Assembly: GCF_024347515.1 (NCBI RefSeq)
Contig: NZ_AP025492.1
Span: 2,170,001-2,234,000, forward strand
From: Vibrio gigantis
GTDB taxonomy: Bacteria; Pseudomonadota; Gammaproteobacteria; Enterobacterales; Vibrionaceae
Direction: 5' to 3'
DNA: 64,000 bases
Below, piece by piece: positions 35,616 through 46,147 of the stretch (positions are counted from its first letter, which is position 1; the number at the start of each line of letters is the position of its first letter). The notes beneath the pieces are model-generated. The model saw nothing but the letters and a program-made list of their open reading frames with translations. It was not told the origin of the DNA and made no database searches. The position numbers and the translations under genes were made by a program.

Positions 35616-37046
35616 GTGAAAAAGCATTGGATACGTAATTCGATCACAGCACTATTAATGGTTAGCGCATCACTAGCAAGCGCGACCAGTTTTGCTGCGT
35701 CTGAACAAAAAGAAATTGGCGACCCTCGTAACGACCAGTTCGAGCAAAACCACCCAGATCAATATCATTCATGGAGACAAACTTCAGAAAGCGAAACAAT
35801 AGAAGACGCACTAAAAGAAGATCCCAACATGGTTATCATGTGGGCTGGCTACGGCTTCGCAAAAGATTACAACAAAGCACGTGGTCACTTTTATGCGATT
35901 GACGATGTACGACAAACGCTTCGTACTGGCGGCCCAACGGATGAGAGCTCAGGCCCAATGCCAATGGCATGTTGGAGCTGTAAGAGCCCAGACGTAGCAC
36001 GTGTTATTGAAGAGCGTGGCGAAGACGGTTACTTCGAAGGTAAGTGGGCGCGTCTTGGCAGCGAGATCATTAACCCTATTGGCTGTTCAGACTGTCACGA
36101 TACCCAAAGCGAAGGCTTTAAAAATGGTGAACCAGCACTGAAGGTGACTCGTCCTTATGTTGAGCGCGCATTTGATGCGATTGGTAAGAAGTTTGAAGAC
36201 CAAGGTCGTTTAGATCAGCAAGCGTCCGTTTGTGCTCAGTGCCACGTGGAATACTACTTCACAGGCCCAACAAAAGGCGTGAAGTTCCCTTGGGACAAGG
36301 GGACTCGTGTTGAGCAAATGGAAGAATATTACGATGAAATAGGCTTTAAAGATTGGACGCACAAAGTATCTAAAGCGCCAATGCTTAAGGCACAGCACCC
36401 TGGCTATGAAACATGGCGTGAAGGTATCCATGGCAAGAACAAAGTCGCTTGTGTTGACTGTCATATGCCAAAAGTAACCAAAGAAGACGGCACGGTTTAT
36501 ACCGATCATAAAGTGGGCAACCCATTTGACCGCTTCGAAGATACCTGTGCAAACTGCCACACTCAGTCTAAAGAGACCATGCGTAACATCGTTTCAAGCC
36601 GTAAAGCGCAAGTACTGAACATGAAGTTAACTGCTGAGAAGCAAATCGTTGCCGCTCACTTTGAAGCTGGCGCGGCATGGGACGCAGGTGCAACAGAACA
36701 AGAGATGGAACCTATCCTGCTGGATATCCGTCATGCTCAATGGCGTTGGGACTACGCTATCGCATCTCATGGTGTTCATATGCACGCTCCTGAAATCGCT
36801 CTAGAAGTGCTAGGTACAGCTGTCGACCGCGCGGCAGATGCTCGAACTAAGATAGTTCGTCTACTGGCGAAGAAAGGCATCACTGATCCAATCGAGATTC
36901 CAGATATCTCAACCAAAGAAGCGGCTCAAAAAGCGCTTGGAATGGATATGGATAAGATGAACGCTGAGAAACAGCATTTCTTAGACACGGTTGTTCCTAA
37001 ATGGGAAGAGCAAGCTGAAAAGCGTGAAGCCAACTACGAATACTAG
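35616..37046 (+). CDS. nrfA: NrfA, cytochrome c nitrite reductase (ammonia-forming)
   Basis: This is a periplasmic pentaheme enzyme that reduces nitrite to ammonium with six electrons. The 476-residue precursor has a signal peptide (about 1-28). The active-site heme motif is CWSCK (Cys119-Lys123), followed by four CxxCH sites: CSDCH, CAQCH, CVDCH and CANCH. The Arg/Tyr/His active-site residues of the family lie in [10 protein letters not shown] and [14 protein letters not shown]. Calcium-site sequence VEYYF is conserved. It is transcribed alone, opposite to its maturation genes. Confidence 0.97.
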   Translation: MKKHWIRNSITALLMVSASLASATSFAASEQKEIGDPRNDQFEQNHPDQYHSWRQTSESETIEDALKEDPNMVIMWAGYGFAKDYNKARGHFYAIDDVRQTLRTGGPTDESSGPMPMACWSCKSPDVARVIEERGEDGYFEGKWARLGSEIINPIGCSDCHDTQSEGFKNGEPALKVTRPYVERAFDAIGKKFEDQGRLDQQASVCAQCHVEYYFTGPTKGVKFPWDKGTRVEQMEEYYDEIGFKDWTHKVSKAPMLKAQHPGYETWREGIHGKNKVACVDCHMPKVTKEDGTVYTDHKVGNPFDRFEDTCANCHTQSKETMRNIVSSRKAQVLNMKLTAEKQIVAAHFEAGAAWDAGATEQEMEPILLDIRHAQWRWDYAIASHGVHMHAPEIALEVLGTAVDRAADARTKIVRLLAKKGITDPIEIPDISTKEAAQKALGMDMDKMNAEKQHFLDTVVPKWEEQAEKREANYEY

Positions 37047-37069
37047 TTTCTTCAATTAGACCATTACGT

Positions 37070-37109
37070 AAAAACCAGTCACACTATTACGATGTGGCTG
37101 GTTTTTTTA
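37070..37109 (+). terminator. Terminator after nrfA
   Basis: AAAAACCAG-CAC / GTG-CTGGTTTTTTT forms a stem with a strong T run just after nrfA. Confidence 0.85.
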
Positions 37110-37173
37110 GGTTTTAGACATTCAACAAAATGTTTAGCTGAAAATACCCATTTGCTAACTCAAGGAATCAAGA

Positions 37174-37518
37174 ATGAAGACCTTACTTTCGCTTTCAGCA
37201 TTATGCCTGACACTACTTAGTTCAAGCGTTCACGCCTCTGAGCGCGCTGAAACAGGGTGGGATTTAATAGAGAAAGGCGCATTAGTCGTTGATGTCAGAA
37301 CACCTGCAGAGTTCGAACAAGGACATCTAGACAACGCCATCAACTACCCTCTTTCTGAAGTGGCGACTCACTTCGCTAAGATAGATAAAGATACACCCAT
37401 CGTTTTGTATTGCCGCAGTGGTAATCGTTCAGGACAAGCCTATCAATTCTTGCGAGCTCAAGGGTTTACTCAAATCCATAACGCAGGTGGATTAATCGAA
37501 ATGCAAGAGAGCCAATAG
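37174..37518 (+). CDS. Periplasmic rhodanese-like protein (PspE/GlpE type)
   Basis: This is a single-domain rhodanese of 114 residues with a signal peptide ending near residue 21 (SSSVHA). The catalytic cysteine is Cys80 in VLYCRSGNRSGQ, and VVDVRTPAEFEQGHLDNAINYP is the standard substrate-domain motif. It probably handles thiosulfate or persulfide in the periplasm. An AAGGAAT motif precedes the ATG. It sits between nrfA and nrfG, but whether it serves nitrite reduction is unknown. Confidence 0.87.
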   Translation: MKTLLSLSALCLTLLSSSVHASERAETGWDLIEKGALVVDVRTPAEFEQGHLDNAINYPLSEVATHFAKIDKDTPIVLYCRSGNRSGQAYQFLRAQGFTQIHNAGGLIEMQESQ

Positions 37519-37538
37519 CAATAGAGATTAATGGCTTT

Positions 37539-37587
37539 AAAGGCTAATCGCCTCAAAGGTAAGTCGTTTCAAAGGCTAATCGCCTCA
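37539..37587. repeat. 17-bp direct repeats between rhodanese gene and nrfG
   Basis: AAAGGCTAATCGCCTCA occurs at 37539-37555 and 37571-37587 exactly, and a degenerate form (CAAAAGCCAATCA) at 37602-37614. The unit contains a GGC-TAATC-GCC-like partial palindrome. Period is 32 bases. Confidence 0.7.
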
Positions 37588-37638
37588 TAGACAAATAGCT
37601 TCAAAAGCCAATCAGTAAGAACAGCCGATTAACTAAGC

Positions 37639-38268
37639 CTAGCGGATCATCTGTTTGGCTTGGTTGATCGAATGAATAATAGAAACACGATCAATCCCCT
37701 TTTGATTGGAATCGAGGATTTGAGTCCATGCATCGATCGCTTGTTGATAGCGCATACTGATGAAGTGATCGGTCGCAATCAGCATCAATGCTGTACGATC
37801 ATTGGGATCAAGCTGCATTGACTGATCCAATAATGCATTCACGTCATCGCTCATGGCTTGAGAACTAAGATAGTAAAGTGCCGTTGCTTTGGCCGCATAG
37901 AGACCAGAGGGGGCTTGTGGATCTAAACGAATCGCGTAGTCGTAACAGGTGAACGCTGCATCAAACTCCCCTTTCTGCATGTACACACCACCAAGCTTAA
38001 ACCACAAATCGGATTGATTCGGGTCTTGCTCTAAGCTTTGCTGAAGCTCATCTTGGAAATCTGTTGCCGTGTAATTATTGTTGTCGTCCAAAGGAAGTTT
38101 AGGTACCTCTTGTTTTAGTTGAGACCAAACAAGCACGCTCAAAGTCACAGCAGTAAGCGAAACCACTACATTGCTTTTTAGATGACTGCTGTTTTTATTC
38201 GCCGCAATTACGACCACAATCAAAAACAGGCTCATTAACACCAACGCAATCAACAACCAGATGTCCAT
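37639..38268 (-). CDS. nrfG: NrfG-like TPR protein
   Basis: This is a 209-residue membrane-anchored TPR protein resembling the C-terminal part of CcmI/NrfG. It has two N-terminal helices (about 3-22 and 33-50), then TPR repeats SDLWFKLGGVYMQKGEFDAAFTCYDYAIRLDPQ and DRTALMLIATDHFISMRYQQAIDAWTQIL. NrfG holds the C-terminus of apo-NrfA for heme attachment at the CxxCK site. It is separated from nrfEF by about 5 kb and lies on the other side of nrfA. Confidence 0.85.
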   Translation of the reverse strand: MDIWLLIALVLMSLFLIVVVIAANKNSSHLKSNVVVSLTAVTLSVLVWSQLKQEVPKLPLDDNNNYTATDFQDELQQSLEQDPNQSDLWFKLGGVYMQKGEFDAAFTCYDYAIRLDPQAPSGLYAAKATALYYLSSQAMSDDVNALLDQSMQLDPNDRTALMLIATDHFISMRYQQAIDAWTQILDSNQKGIDRVSIIHSINQAKQMIR

Positions 38269-38392
38269 TCCACACTCCTTTCTATCCAGTCCCTACTCTA
38301 TCGTTTTCCTCTCATCTCTATATTGATCAAGGTTTGCTATCGAGATTTTAGCGATCACAAATTCAGACCACGCCCCACAAATAACAGGTAAT

Positions 38393-38423
38393 AAAAAACC
38401 GAGCACTTAGGCTCGGTTTTTTT
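38393..38423 (-). terminator. Terminator after gyrA
   Basis: AAAAAACCGAGC / GCTCGGTTTTTTT with a six-base loop follows the gyrA stop codon. Confidence 0.9.
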
Positions 38424-38456
38424 AATGGTAAGCTTAATTACTTAACGTAATAGAGA

Positions 38457-41117
38457 TTACTCAGAGTCTTGCTCGCTATCACTTTCAAAGTCAGAAGCAT
38501 CTGATGCTTGCTCTTCACTTGATTCGGAAACTTCAGCGTTGGTAGTTTCAGCATTAGCTTCTTCAGCTTCGCCTTCTACAATCTCAGCTTCTTCTACTTC
38601 GTCGATACGTTGTAGACCTACAACATTCTCGTCTTCAGCAGTGCGAATCAGTGTTACACCTTGAGTGTTACGACCGACTTGGCTTACTTCCGCTACGCGA
38701 GTACGTACTAGCGTACCTGCGTCGGTGATCATCATCATCTCATCGCCTTCTTCAACTTGAACAGCGCCAACAACTGGGCCATTACGTTCAGAGACTTTGA
38801 TAGATACTACACCTTGCGTTGCACGGCCTTTCGTTGGGTATTCTGCTAGCTCAGTACGCTTACCGTAACCGTTTTGAGTCACAGTTAGGATATCGCCTTC
38901 GTTAGAAGGAACAATCAGTGAAACCACTTGATCGTCTTCTGGAAGCTTCATACCACGAACACCAGAGGCAGTACGGCCCATTGCACGTACCTTGTCCTCG
39001 TTAAAGCGAACAACTTTGCCCGATTTAGAGAACAGCATGATGTCGCTATCACCGTTAGTGATATCAACGCCAATCAGTGAATCGTCGTCACGTAGGTTAA
39101 CTGCGATTAGGCCGTTAGCACGTACGTTTGCGAATTGATCCAGTGATGTCTTCTTAACGGTACCGTCACCTGTTGCCATGAAGATGAATTTCTCGTTAGA
39201 GAACTCAGAAACAGGCAGGATAGCTGTAATACGCTCACCTTCTTCTAGAGGAAGAATGTTAACGATAGGCTTACCACGAGCAGTACGACTTGCTAATGGT
39301 AGTTGGTAAACTTTCAGGCGGTATGTCTTACCACGAGTAGAGAAACATAGGATGTTATCGTGAGTATTAGCAACAAGCAGACGCTCAATGTAATCCTCAT
39401 CTTTCATCTTAGTTGCACTCTTACCTTTACCACCACGACGTTGAGATTCGTAGTCGCTTAGGATTTGGTACTTAACGTAACCTGCGTTAGAAAGCGTTAC
39501 TACAACGTCTTCTTGAGCAATCAGCTCTTCCATGTCGATGTCATGAACTGCCGCTGTAATTTCTGTACGACGCTCGTCGCCATAGATCTCACGTACCGCT
39601 TCAAGTTCTTCACGGATTACTTCCATCAAACGCTCAGTGCTTGCAAGAATGTGCATTAGCTCAGCGATTTCTTCTAGAAGTGCTTTGTACTCGTCTAGAA
39701 TCTTCTCGTGCTCAAGGCCAGTTAGGCGGTGAAGACGAAGTTCTAGAATAGCTTGCGCTTGTGTTTCCGTTAGGAAGTACTGGCCATCGCGGATGCCGTA
39801 TTGGTCTTCCAACCAATCAGGACGAGCCGCATCTGTACCAGCACGCTCAAGCATTGAAGCAACGTTACCAAGATCCCAACCACGAGACACTAAACCAACT
39901 TTAGCTTCTGCTGGTGTTGGCGCGCTCTTGATCAGTTCAATGATTTCATCAATGTTAGCAAGTGCCAGAGACAATGCTTCAAGGATGTGTGCACGGTCGC
40001 GCGCTTTCTTCAGTTCGAAGATAGTACGACGAGTCACAACTTCGCGACGGTGGTCTACGAAGCACTTAAGCATGTCTTTAATGTTGAACAACTGTGGTTG
40101 ACCGTTGTTCAACGCAACCATGTTGATACCGAAAGTCGTTTGCAGTTGAGTTTGAGCGTATAGGTTGTTAAGAACCACTTCGCCTACTGCATCACGCTTA
40201 CATTCAATAACAATACGCATACCGTCTTTATCAGACTCGTCACGCAGTGCACTGATGCCTTCTACTTTCTTATCTTTAACCAGTTCAGCAATCTTCTCGA
40301 TCAAACGAGCTTTGTTTACTTGGTAAGGGATCTCAGTAACGATAATGGTCTCTTTACCATTCTTCTCTACTTCGATATCCGCTTTTGAACGCATGTAAAC
40401 CTTACCGCGGCCAGTCTTGTATGCATCTACGATGCCTTTACGACCACTGATAAGTGCTGCTGTTGGGAAGTCAGGACCAGGGATATAGTCCATTAGCTCA
40501 TCAATAGTAATATCTTCATTATTGATAAATGCTAAACAGCCATCAACAACTTCACCAAGATTATGTGGTGGGATGTTGGTAGCCATACCTACTGCGATAC
40601 CAGAAGCACCGTTTACCAATAGGTTAGGAATTTTTGTAGGAAGTACTGCTGGAATTTGTTCTGTACCATCATAGTTCGGTACGTAATCCACAGTTTCCTT
40701 ATCAAGGTCAGCCAGGAGCTCGTGAGCAATTTTCGCCATACGAACTTCGGTATAACGCATTGCAGCCGCGGAGTCGCCATCGATAGAACCAAAGTTACCT
40801 TGGCCATCAACTAGCATGTAACGCAGTGAGAACGGTTGAGCCATACGAACAATTGTATCGTATACAGCACTATCACCATGCGGGTGGTATTTACCGATTA
40901 CATCACCTACTACACGAGCAGACTTTTTATATGGTTTGTTCCAATCATTACCTAGTACATTCATCGCGAACAAAACGCGGCGGTGTACTGGTTTTAGGCC
41001 ATCACGCACATCTGGAAGGGCACGACCAACGATGACGGACATCGCGTAGTCTAGGTATGAACCTCTAAGCTCATCTTCAATATTTACGGGCGTGATCTCT
41101 TTCGCTAGATCGCTCAT
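38457..41117 (-). CDS. gyrA: DNA gyrase subunit A
   Basis: This is the breakage-reunion subunit of DNA gyrase, 886 residues. The catalytic tyrosine is Tyr122 in [10 protein letters not shown]. The quinolone-resistance region [15 protein letters not shown] has wild-type Ser83 and Asp87, so no common target-site resistance change is present. The C-terminal pinwheel has the GyrA box QRRGGKG ([10 protein letters not shown]). The last 45 residues are an acidic Glu/Ser tail, as in other vibrios. It is divergent from ubiG. Confidence 0.98.
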   Translation of the reverse strand: MSDLAKEITPVNIEDELRGSYLDYAMSVIVGRALPDVRDGLKPVHRRVLFAMNVLGNDWNKPYKKSARVVGDVIGKYHPHGDSAVYDTIVRMAQPFSLRYMLVDGQGNFGSIDGDSAAAMRYTEVRMAKIAHELLADLDKETVDYVPNYDGTEQIPAVLPTKIPNLLVNGASGIAVGMATNIPPHNLGEVVDGCLAFINNEDITIDELMDYIPGPDFPTAALISGRKGIVDAYKTGRGKVYMRSKADIEVEKNGKETIIVTEIPYQVNKARLIEKIAELVKDKKVEGISALRDESDKDGMRIVIECKRDAVGEVVLNNLYAQTQLQTTFGINMVALNNGQPQLFNIKDMLKCFVDHRREVVTRRTIFELKKARDRAHILEALSLALANIDEIIELIKSAPTPAEAKVGLVSRGWDLGNVASMLERAGTDAARPDWLEDQYGIRDGQYFLTETQAQAILELRLHRLTGLEHEKILDEYKALLEEIAELMHILASTERLMEVIREELEAVREIYGDERRTEITAAVHDIDMEELIAQEDVVVTLSNAGYVKYQILSDYESQRRGGKGKSATKMKDEDYIERLLVANTHDNILCFSTRGKTYRLKVYQLPLASRTARGKPIVNILPLEEGERITAILPVSEFSNEKFIFMATGDGTVKKTSLDQFANVRANGLIAVNLRDDDSLIGVDITNGDSDIMLFSKSGKVVRFNEDKVRAMGRTASGVRGMKLPEDDQVVSLIVPSNEGDILTVTQNGYGKRTELAEYPTKGRATQGVVSIKVSERNGPVVGAVQVEEGDEMMMITDAGTLVRTRVAEVSQVGRNTQGVTLIRTAEDENVVGLQRIDEVEEAEIVEGEAEEANAETTNAEVSESSEEQASDASDFESDSEQDSE

Positions 41118-41357
41118 AGAGCCATTTTCCCTCTATAGTCAGATCGTATTTTTGAATACGTATAAGACCGAAAAATATAACACAAATTTACCTACGGAGG
41201 CATCACTTTCCCACTCCTTTTACCATCTTGTGACCCTTGTAGCCAATCAATTGATGAGAAATTGCACCTCCGCATCATATCTTGCTGAAACATGGTCACT
41301 TTACATCCAATAAACTAGCAAAATTGTAGATCTTCTGGTCAGCGCGAAAAGGCAAGT

Positions 41358-41363
41358 TATAAT
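41358..41363 (+). promoter_or_regulatory. -10 element of the ubiG promoter
   Basis: A perfect TATAAT. The implied start point near 41370 leaves a 5' leader of about 40 bases to the ATG at 41409 and argues against the ATG at 41376. The -35 region is weak. Confidence 0.5.
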
Positions 41364-41408
41364 GCCTGCAATTTCATGGATGCATTATTTAACTTGGAAA
41401 TGCCGATT

Positions 41409-42119
41409 ATGACTAAATCACAGAACGTAGACCCAGCAGAAATCAAGAAATTCGAAGACATGGCGTCACGCTGGTGGGATCTAGAAGGCGAATTTAAGCC
41501 GCTACATCAAATCAACCCACTGCGCCTAAATTACGTATTAGAGAAGGCTGAAGGCCTATTTGGCAAGAAAGTCCTCGATGTTGGCTGCGGCGGCGGCATT
41601 CTAGCTGAAAGCATGGCGGTTGAAGGTGCGATAGTGACTGGCCTAGATATGGGTAAAGAGCCGCTAGAAGTAGCACGCCTTCACGCATTGGAAACAGGCA
41701 CCAAACTCGATTACATCCAGAGTACGATAGAAGACCATGCAGAGCAGAACCCACACACCTACGATGTGGTAACGTGCATGGAAATGCTTGAACACGTACC
41801 TGACCCACAATCTGTTATCACTGCCTGTTCGAAGCTGGTGAAACCTGGCGGCCATGTATTCTTTTCTACGTTAAACCGTAACTTCAAATCTTACTTGTTT
41901 GCGATTGTTGGCGCAGAGAAGCTATTGAAGATTGTTCCAGAAGGTACTCATGAACACGATAAGTTCATTCGCCCTGCCGAACTTATCAAAATGATTGATA
42001 ACACGCCGCTGCAAGAATTAGGCATTACGGGACTGCACTATAATCCGTTAACGGACACTTACCGTTTAGGCACAAATGTAGACGTAAACTACATCGTTCA
42101 CACTCAAAACTTTGGCTAA
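41409..42119 (+). CDS. ubiG: UbiG, ubiquinone O-methyltransferase
   Basis: UbiG catalyses both O-methylation steps of ubiquinone synthesis with S-adenosylmethionine. From the ATG at 41409 the protein has 236 residues beginning [24 protein letters not shown] in the family pattern. SAM-binding motif I is [27 protein letters not shown] and [14 protein letters not shown] follow. In-frame ATGs at 41376 and 41400 are considered too close to the promoter. Confidence 0.96.
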   Translation: MTKSQNVDPAEIKKFEDMASRWWDLEGEFKPLHQINPLRLNYVLEKAEGLFGKKVLDVGCGGGILAESMAVEGAIVTGLDMGKEPLEVARLHALETGTKLDYIQSTIEDHAEQNPHTYDVVTCMEMLEHVPDPQSVITACSKLVKPGGHVFFSTLNRNFKSYLFAIVGAEKLLKIVPEGTHEHDKFIRPAELIKMIDNTPLQELGITGLHYNPLTDTYRLGTNVDVNYIVHTQNFG

Positions 42120-42166
42120 AAAATATCGGTAGCCCTACCGTAAAACCTTTTGTAAAAAAGACGAAT

Positions 42167-42205
42167 GAAAAGAGTTGCAATTACCATAAGTTTGCGACTT
42201 TTTTC
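42167..42205 (+). terminator. Terminator after ubiG
   Basis: GAAAAGAGTTGCAA (42167-42180) pairs with TTTGCGACTTTTTTC (42191-42205), allowing G-T pairs, giving a 14-pair stem with its own T run. Confidence 0.75.
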
Positions 42206-42416
42206 AGTCTAAATTTCGTGCTCTAGCTTCCATTTTGACCATCTCGATTTAAATTTAATCGCCCAAAGTCCATCGCCCATTTTGGCCAAAGATCAAGGGA
42301 TTTTTTTTTATGACCGTGCAAAAATAAAGCATCATTAAAAGCCGACTTTTATACAATCAAGTGACATCTAACCTCATCAGTTAGTGGTCACTTACAGTTT
42401 TTTTTCAATCCACCAC

Positions 42417-42425
42417 TTATCCACA
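42417..42425 (+). promoter_or_regulatory. DnaA box upstream of nrdA
   Basis: TTATCCACA is an exact match to the strongest DnaA box. E. coli nrdAB is also controlled by DnaA, so the site is likely functional rather than chance. Confidence 0.65.
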
Positions 42426-42494
42426 AGCAACCCCATTTCTTTACCTTGAAAAATATCAGTTGTAGCACTATCTTGTAACCCAACAAACAAATGA

Positions 42495-42531
42495 CCCCTA
42501 TATGTTGTGTTTGAACTACAATATATGGGTA
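42495..42531 (+). promoter_or_regulatory. Paired NrdR boxes of the nrdAB promoter
   Basis: Two palindromic boxes with the CwATATaTwG core: CTATATGTTG (42498-42507) and CAATATATGG (42519-42528). Their centres are 21 bases apart, two helical turns, a spacing known for NrdR. NrdR represses ribonucleotide reductase genes when dATP is high. Confidence 0.75.
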
Positions 42532-42627
42532 GACCAAGATCACAAAGCCGAAACGTAATTTACAAAAATTACACAGAAATACACAAAAACACGGCCTTGT
42601 TCAGTTTTGTTAGGGAAATTAAGCAGA

Positions 42628-44910
42628 ATGAACCAACAACTTACTGTTACCAAGCGTAACGGGCGCAAAGAAACGATCGATTTAGAAAAAATCCATCGCG
42701 TGATCACATGGGCAGCTGAAGGCTTGCACAATGTTTCTGTATCACAAGTAGAATTGAAAGCTCACATTCAGTTTTACGATGGCATTACCACTACTGATAT
42801 CCATGAGACAATCATCAAGTCAGCAGCGGATCTAATCTCTGAAGAGACTCCAGATTACCAATATCTTGCAGCACGTCTTGCAGTATTCCACCTACGTAAA
42901 AAAGCGTACGGCGAATACGAGCCGCCTGCACTGTTTGACCACGTTGCAAAACTGGTTGATATGGGTAAATACGATAGCCACCTTATGGAAGACTACACGA
43001 AAGCTGAATTCGAAGAGCTTGACGAGTATATCGACCACAAACGTGACTTAGACTTCTCTTACGCGGCGGTTAAGCAGCTTGAAGGTAAATACTTCGTGCA
43101 AAACCGTGTAACGAAAGAAATCTACGAGAGTGCTCAGTTCCTTTACATTTTAGTTGCTGCGTGTCTATTCGCTAAATACCCGAAATCGACTCGTCTTGAC
43201 TACATCAAACGTTTTTACGACGCATCGTCTACGTTTAAGATTTCTCTACCTACACCGATCATGTCTGGTGTACGTACGCCTACTCGTCAATTCAGTTCTT
43301 GTGTACTGATCGAGTGTGGTGACAGCCTTGATTCAATCAACGCAACAGCAAGCTCAATTGTTCGTTACGTATCTCAACGCGCTGGTATTGGTATCAACGC
43401 AGGTCGTATCCGTGCGCTTGGTTCTGAAATCCGTAATGGTGAAGCGTTCCACACTGGCTGTATCCCTTTCTACAAATACTTCCAAACAGCAGTAAAATGT
43501 TGTTCTCAAGGTGGTGTTCGTGGTGGCGCAGCAACAGTGTTCTACCCACTATGGCACGGTGAAGTTCAGTCTCTACTAGTACTGAAAAACAACCGCGGCG
43601 TTGAAGAGAACCGTGTTCGTCATATGGACTACGGTGTGCAGCTGAACAAGCTTATGTACTCACGTCTTGTTCAAGGTGGCAACATCAGCCTGTTCTCACC
43701 TTCTGACGTACCTGGCCTTTACGATGCATTCTTCGAAAACCAAGACCGTTTTGAAGAACTATACGTTAAGTACGAAAACGATCCATCAGTGAAGCGTGAA
43801 ACAGTAAAAGCTGTTGAGCTATTCTCTCTGCTAATGCAAGAGCGTGCTTCTACTGGTCGTATCTACATTCAGAACGTTGACCACTGTAATACACACAGCC
43901 CGTTTGATTCTGAAGTTGCCCCTGTTCGTCAATCGAACCTATGTCTAGAAATCGCACTACCAACTAAGCCGCTTTCTAATGTAGAAGACGACGAAGGCGA
44001 AATTGCACTATGTACGCTTTCAGCATTCAACCTTGGCGCAATCAATGAACTTGACGACCTAGCAGAGCTTTCTGAGCTGGTTGTTCGTGCTCTAGACGCA
44101 CTTCTTGATTACCAAGATTACCCGCTTCCAGCGGCATACAAGTCGACAATGAACCGTCGTACTCTAGGTGTGGGTGTTATCAACTACGCATACTACCTAG
44201 CGAAGAATGGTGTTAAGTACTCTGATGGCAGCGCAAATGGCCTGACTCACCGTACTTTTGAAGCGATTCAATACCACTTGCTAAAAGCATCTGTTGAACT
44301 AGCGAAAGAGCAAGGTCGTTGCCCATCTTTCCACGAGACCAACTACGCGAAAGGCCTACTGCCAATCGATACTTACAAAAAAGATATCGACTTAGTATGT
44401 GAAGAGCCATTGCACTACGATTGGGATTCTCTACGTGAAGAGATTATGGAGCACGGTCTGCGTAACTCTACGCTAACAGCGCTTATGCCTTCTGAGACAT
44501 CGTCTCAAATCTCGAACGCCACTAACGGTATCGAGCCACCACGTGGTTACGTATCTGTAAAAGCATCGAAAGACGGTATCCTGAAGCAAGTTGTTCCAGA
44601 TTTCCTAAATCTTAAAGAGAACTACGAGCTACTTTGGAACATTGGTAATAACGATGGTTACTTGCACTTAGTGGGTATCATGCAAAAATTCGTTGACCAA
44701 GCTATCTCTGCAAACACTAACTATGATCCAAGTGTTTACGACAGCGGTAAAGTACCAATGAAGAAGCTGCTTCAAGACCTACTGACAGCGTACAAATACG
44801 GTGTTAAGACCCTTTACTACCATAACACTCGTGATGGTGCTAAAGACGACCAAGGCGATGCAGTTCAAGTGCCGGAAGAAGATTGTGAAGGCGGCGGTTG
44901 TAAGATCTAA
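42628..44910 (+). CDS. nrdA: Class Ia ribonucleoside-diphosphate reductase, alpha subunit
   Basis: This is the catalytic subunit that makes deoxynucleoside diphosphates aerobically. From the ATG at 42628 it has 760 residues (E. coli 761). An N-terminal ATP cone (about 5-95, VTKRNGRKETIDLEKIHRVI) gives overall activity control. Active-site cysteines lie in SSCVLIECGDS, SNLCLEIALP and ALCTLSAFNLGA, and the C-terminal swinging pair in CEGGGCKI. The TTG at 42607 is rejected as a start. Confidence 0.98.
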   Translation: MNQQLTVTKRNGRKETIDLEKIHRVITWAAEGLHNVSVSQVELKAHIQFYDGITTTDIHETIIKSAADLISEETPDYQYLAARLAVFHLRKKAYGEYEPPALFDHVAKLVDMGKYDSHLMEDYTKAEFEELDEYIDHKRDLDFSYAAVKQLEGKYFVQNRVTKEIYESAQFLYILVAACLFAKYPKSTRLDYIKRFYDASSTFKISLPTPIMSGVRTPTRQFSSCVLIECGDSLDSINATASSIVRYVSQRAGIGINAGRIRALGSEIRNGEAFHTGCIPFYKYFQTAVKCCSQGGVRGGAATVFYPLWHGEVQSLLVLKNNRGVEENRVRHMDYGVQLNKLMYSRLVQGGNISLFSPSDVPGLYDAFFENQDRFEELYVKYENDPSVKRETVKAVELFSLLMQERASTGRIYIQNVDHCNTHSPFDSEVAPVRQSNLCLEIALPTKPLSNVEDDEGEIALCTLSAFNLGAINELDDLAELSELVVRALDALLDYQDYPLPAAYKSTMNRRTLGVGVINYAYYLAKNGVKYSDGSANGLTHRTFEAIQYHLLKASVELAKEQGRCPSFHETNYAKGLLPIDTYKKDIDLVCEEPLHYDWDSLREEIMEHGLRNSTLTALMPSETSSQISNATNGIEPPRGYVSVKASKDGILKQVVPDFLNLKENYELLWNIGNNDGYLHLVGIMQKFVDQAISANTNYDPSVYDSGKVPMKKLLQDLLTAYKYGVKTLYYHNTRDGAKDDQGDAVQVPEEDCEGGGCKI

Positions 44911-44923
44911 ACCGCAATAAATA

Positions 44924-44997
44924 TTAAGACCCCAGAGAAGAGCTATCTTCTCTGGGTTTAAAGCATTAACAGGGTCCGTTTTATTACGGGTCTTTAA
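44924..44997 (+). promoter_or_regulatory. Structured nrdA-nrdB intergenic RNA
   Basis: CCCAGAGAAGA (44931-44941) and TCTTCTCTGGG (44946-44956) form a perfect 11-pair hairpin with a GCTA loop followed by TTTA. Flanking TTAAGACCC (44924-44932) can alternatively pair with GGGTCTTTAA (44988-44997), close to the nrdB ribosome site GAGG (45005-45008). It may be a partial terminator or processing site setting the A:B ratio. Confidence 0.5.
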
Positions 44998-45013
44998 AGG
45001 ATTTGAGGCATTT

Positions 45014-46147
45014 ATGGCTTACAGTACTTTTTCTCAGCAAAAAAATGACCAACTAAAAGAACCAATGTTCTTGGGTCAGTCGGTTAACGTTGCACGTTAC
45101 GACCAACAAAAATTCGAAATCTTCGAAAAGCTTATCGAGAAGCAGCTTTCTTTCTTCTGGCGTCCAGAAGAAGTAGACGTGTCTAGCGACCGTATCGACT
45201 ACAACAAACTTCCTGAGCATGAAAAACACATCTTCATCTCTAACTTGAAGTACCAAACGCTTCTAGATTCTATCCAAGGCCGCAGCCCTAACGTTGCCCT
45301 ACTTCCATTGGTATCACTACCAGAAGTGGAAACTTGGATTGAGACATGGTCTTTCTCTGAAACGATTCACTCTCGTTCTTACACGCACATCATCCGTAAC
45401 ATCGTGAACGATCCAGGTGTAGTATTTGATGACATCGTTGAAAACGAAGAGATCCTTAAGCGTGCTAAAGACATCGCTTTCTATTACGACGACCTAATCA
45501 AGCTAACGGCTGACTACCACCGCTACGGTGAAGGCAACCACAGCATCAACGGCGAAGACGTTAAGATTTCACTTCACGACCTGAAGAAGAAACTTTACCT
45601 ATGTCTAATGTCGGTAAACGCGCTAGAAGCAATCCGTTTCTACGTTAGTTTTGCTTGTTCATTCGCATTCGCTGAGCGTGAGCTAATGGAAGGTAACGCT
45701 AAAATCATCAAGCTAATCGCTCGTGATGAAGCACTTCACCTTACTGGTACTCAGCACATGATCAACTTGCTACGTAACGGTCAAGACGACTTCGCATTCA
45801 TGCAAATCGCTGAAGAGTGCAAGCAAGAGTGTTTCGACCTATTTAAAGAAGCCGCAGAGCAAGAGAAAGAGTGGGCAGAATACCTATTCAAAGATGGCTC
45901 TATGATTGGTCTGAACAAGGACATTCTGTGCCAATACGTTGAGTACATTACCAATATTCGTATGCAGGCTGTTGGTCTAGGTACCGCTTACCCAGAAGCA
46001 ACGTCTAACCCAATTCCATGGATCAACGCTTGGTTGTCTTCAGACAACGTGCAAGTTGCTCCACAAGAAGCAGAAATCAGTTCTTACCTAGTTGGCCAAA
46101 TCGACAACGAAGTAAAAGCTGACGACTTTGAAGGGTTTGAGCTGTAA
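45014..46147 (+). CDS. nrdB: Class Ia ribonucleoside-diphosphate reductase, beta subunit
   Basis: This is the diiron-tyrosyl radical subunit, 377 residues. The radical tyrosine and iron ligands are in [17 protein letters not shown], with further ligands in [31 protein letters not shown] lies 6 bases before the ATG. The last base of its stop codon region overlaps the yfaE start (TAATG). Confidence 0.98.
   Translation: MAYSTFSQQKNDQLKEPMFLGQSVNVARYDQQKFEIFEKLIEKQLSFFWRPEEVDVSSDRIDYNKLPEHEKHIFISNLKYQTLLDSIQGRSPNVALLPLVSLPEVETWIETWSFSETIHSRSYTHIIRNIVNDPGVVFDDIVENEEILKRAKDIAFYYDDLIKLTADYHRYGEGNHSINGEDVKISLHDLKKKLYLCLMSVNALEAIRFYVSFACSFAFAERELMEGNAKIIKLIARDEALHLTGTQHMINLLRNGQDDFAFMQIAEECKQECFDLFKEAAEQEKEWAEYLFKDGSMIGLNKDILCQYVEYITNIRMQAVGLGTAYPEATSNPIPWINAWLSSDNVQVAPQEAEISSYLVGQIDNEVKADDFEGFEL

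Larger units (their letters stand above)
42120..42627. other. Intergenic control region ubiG-nrdA
   Basis: About 510 bases contain the ubiG terminator, a DnaA box, a pair of NrdR boxes and a long leader before nrdA. No open frame has coding character. Confidence 0.65.

Noticed and set aside
35373..35627. 84-codon leftward hydrophobic frame in the nrfB/nrfA gap
   Set aside because: It overlaps the NarP, CRP and FNR-like sites and the nrfA start, has no ribosome site and looks like translated AT-rich regulatory DNA.
37539..37614. CRISPR-like array
   Set aside because: Only two exact units and one degraded unit of 17 bases with 15-base spacing; no cas genes. It is a simple direct repeat.
41092..41313. 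73-codon frame between gyrA and ubiG
   Set aside because: It starts inside gyrA and spans the divergent promoter region; composition is not coding-like.
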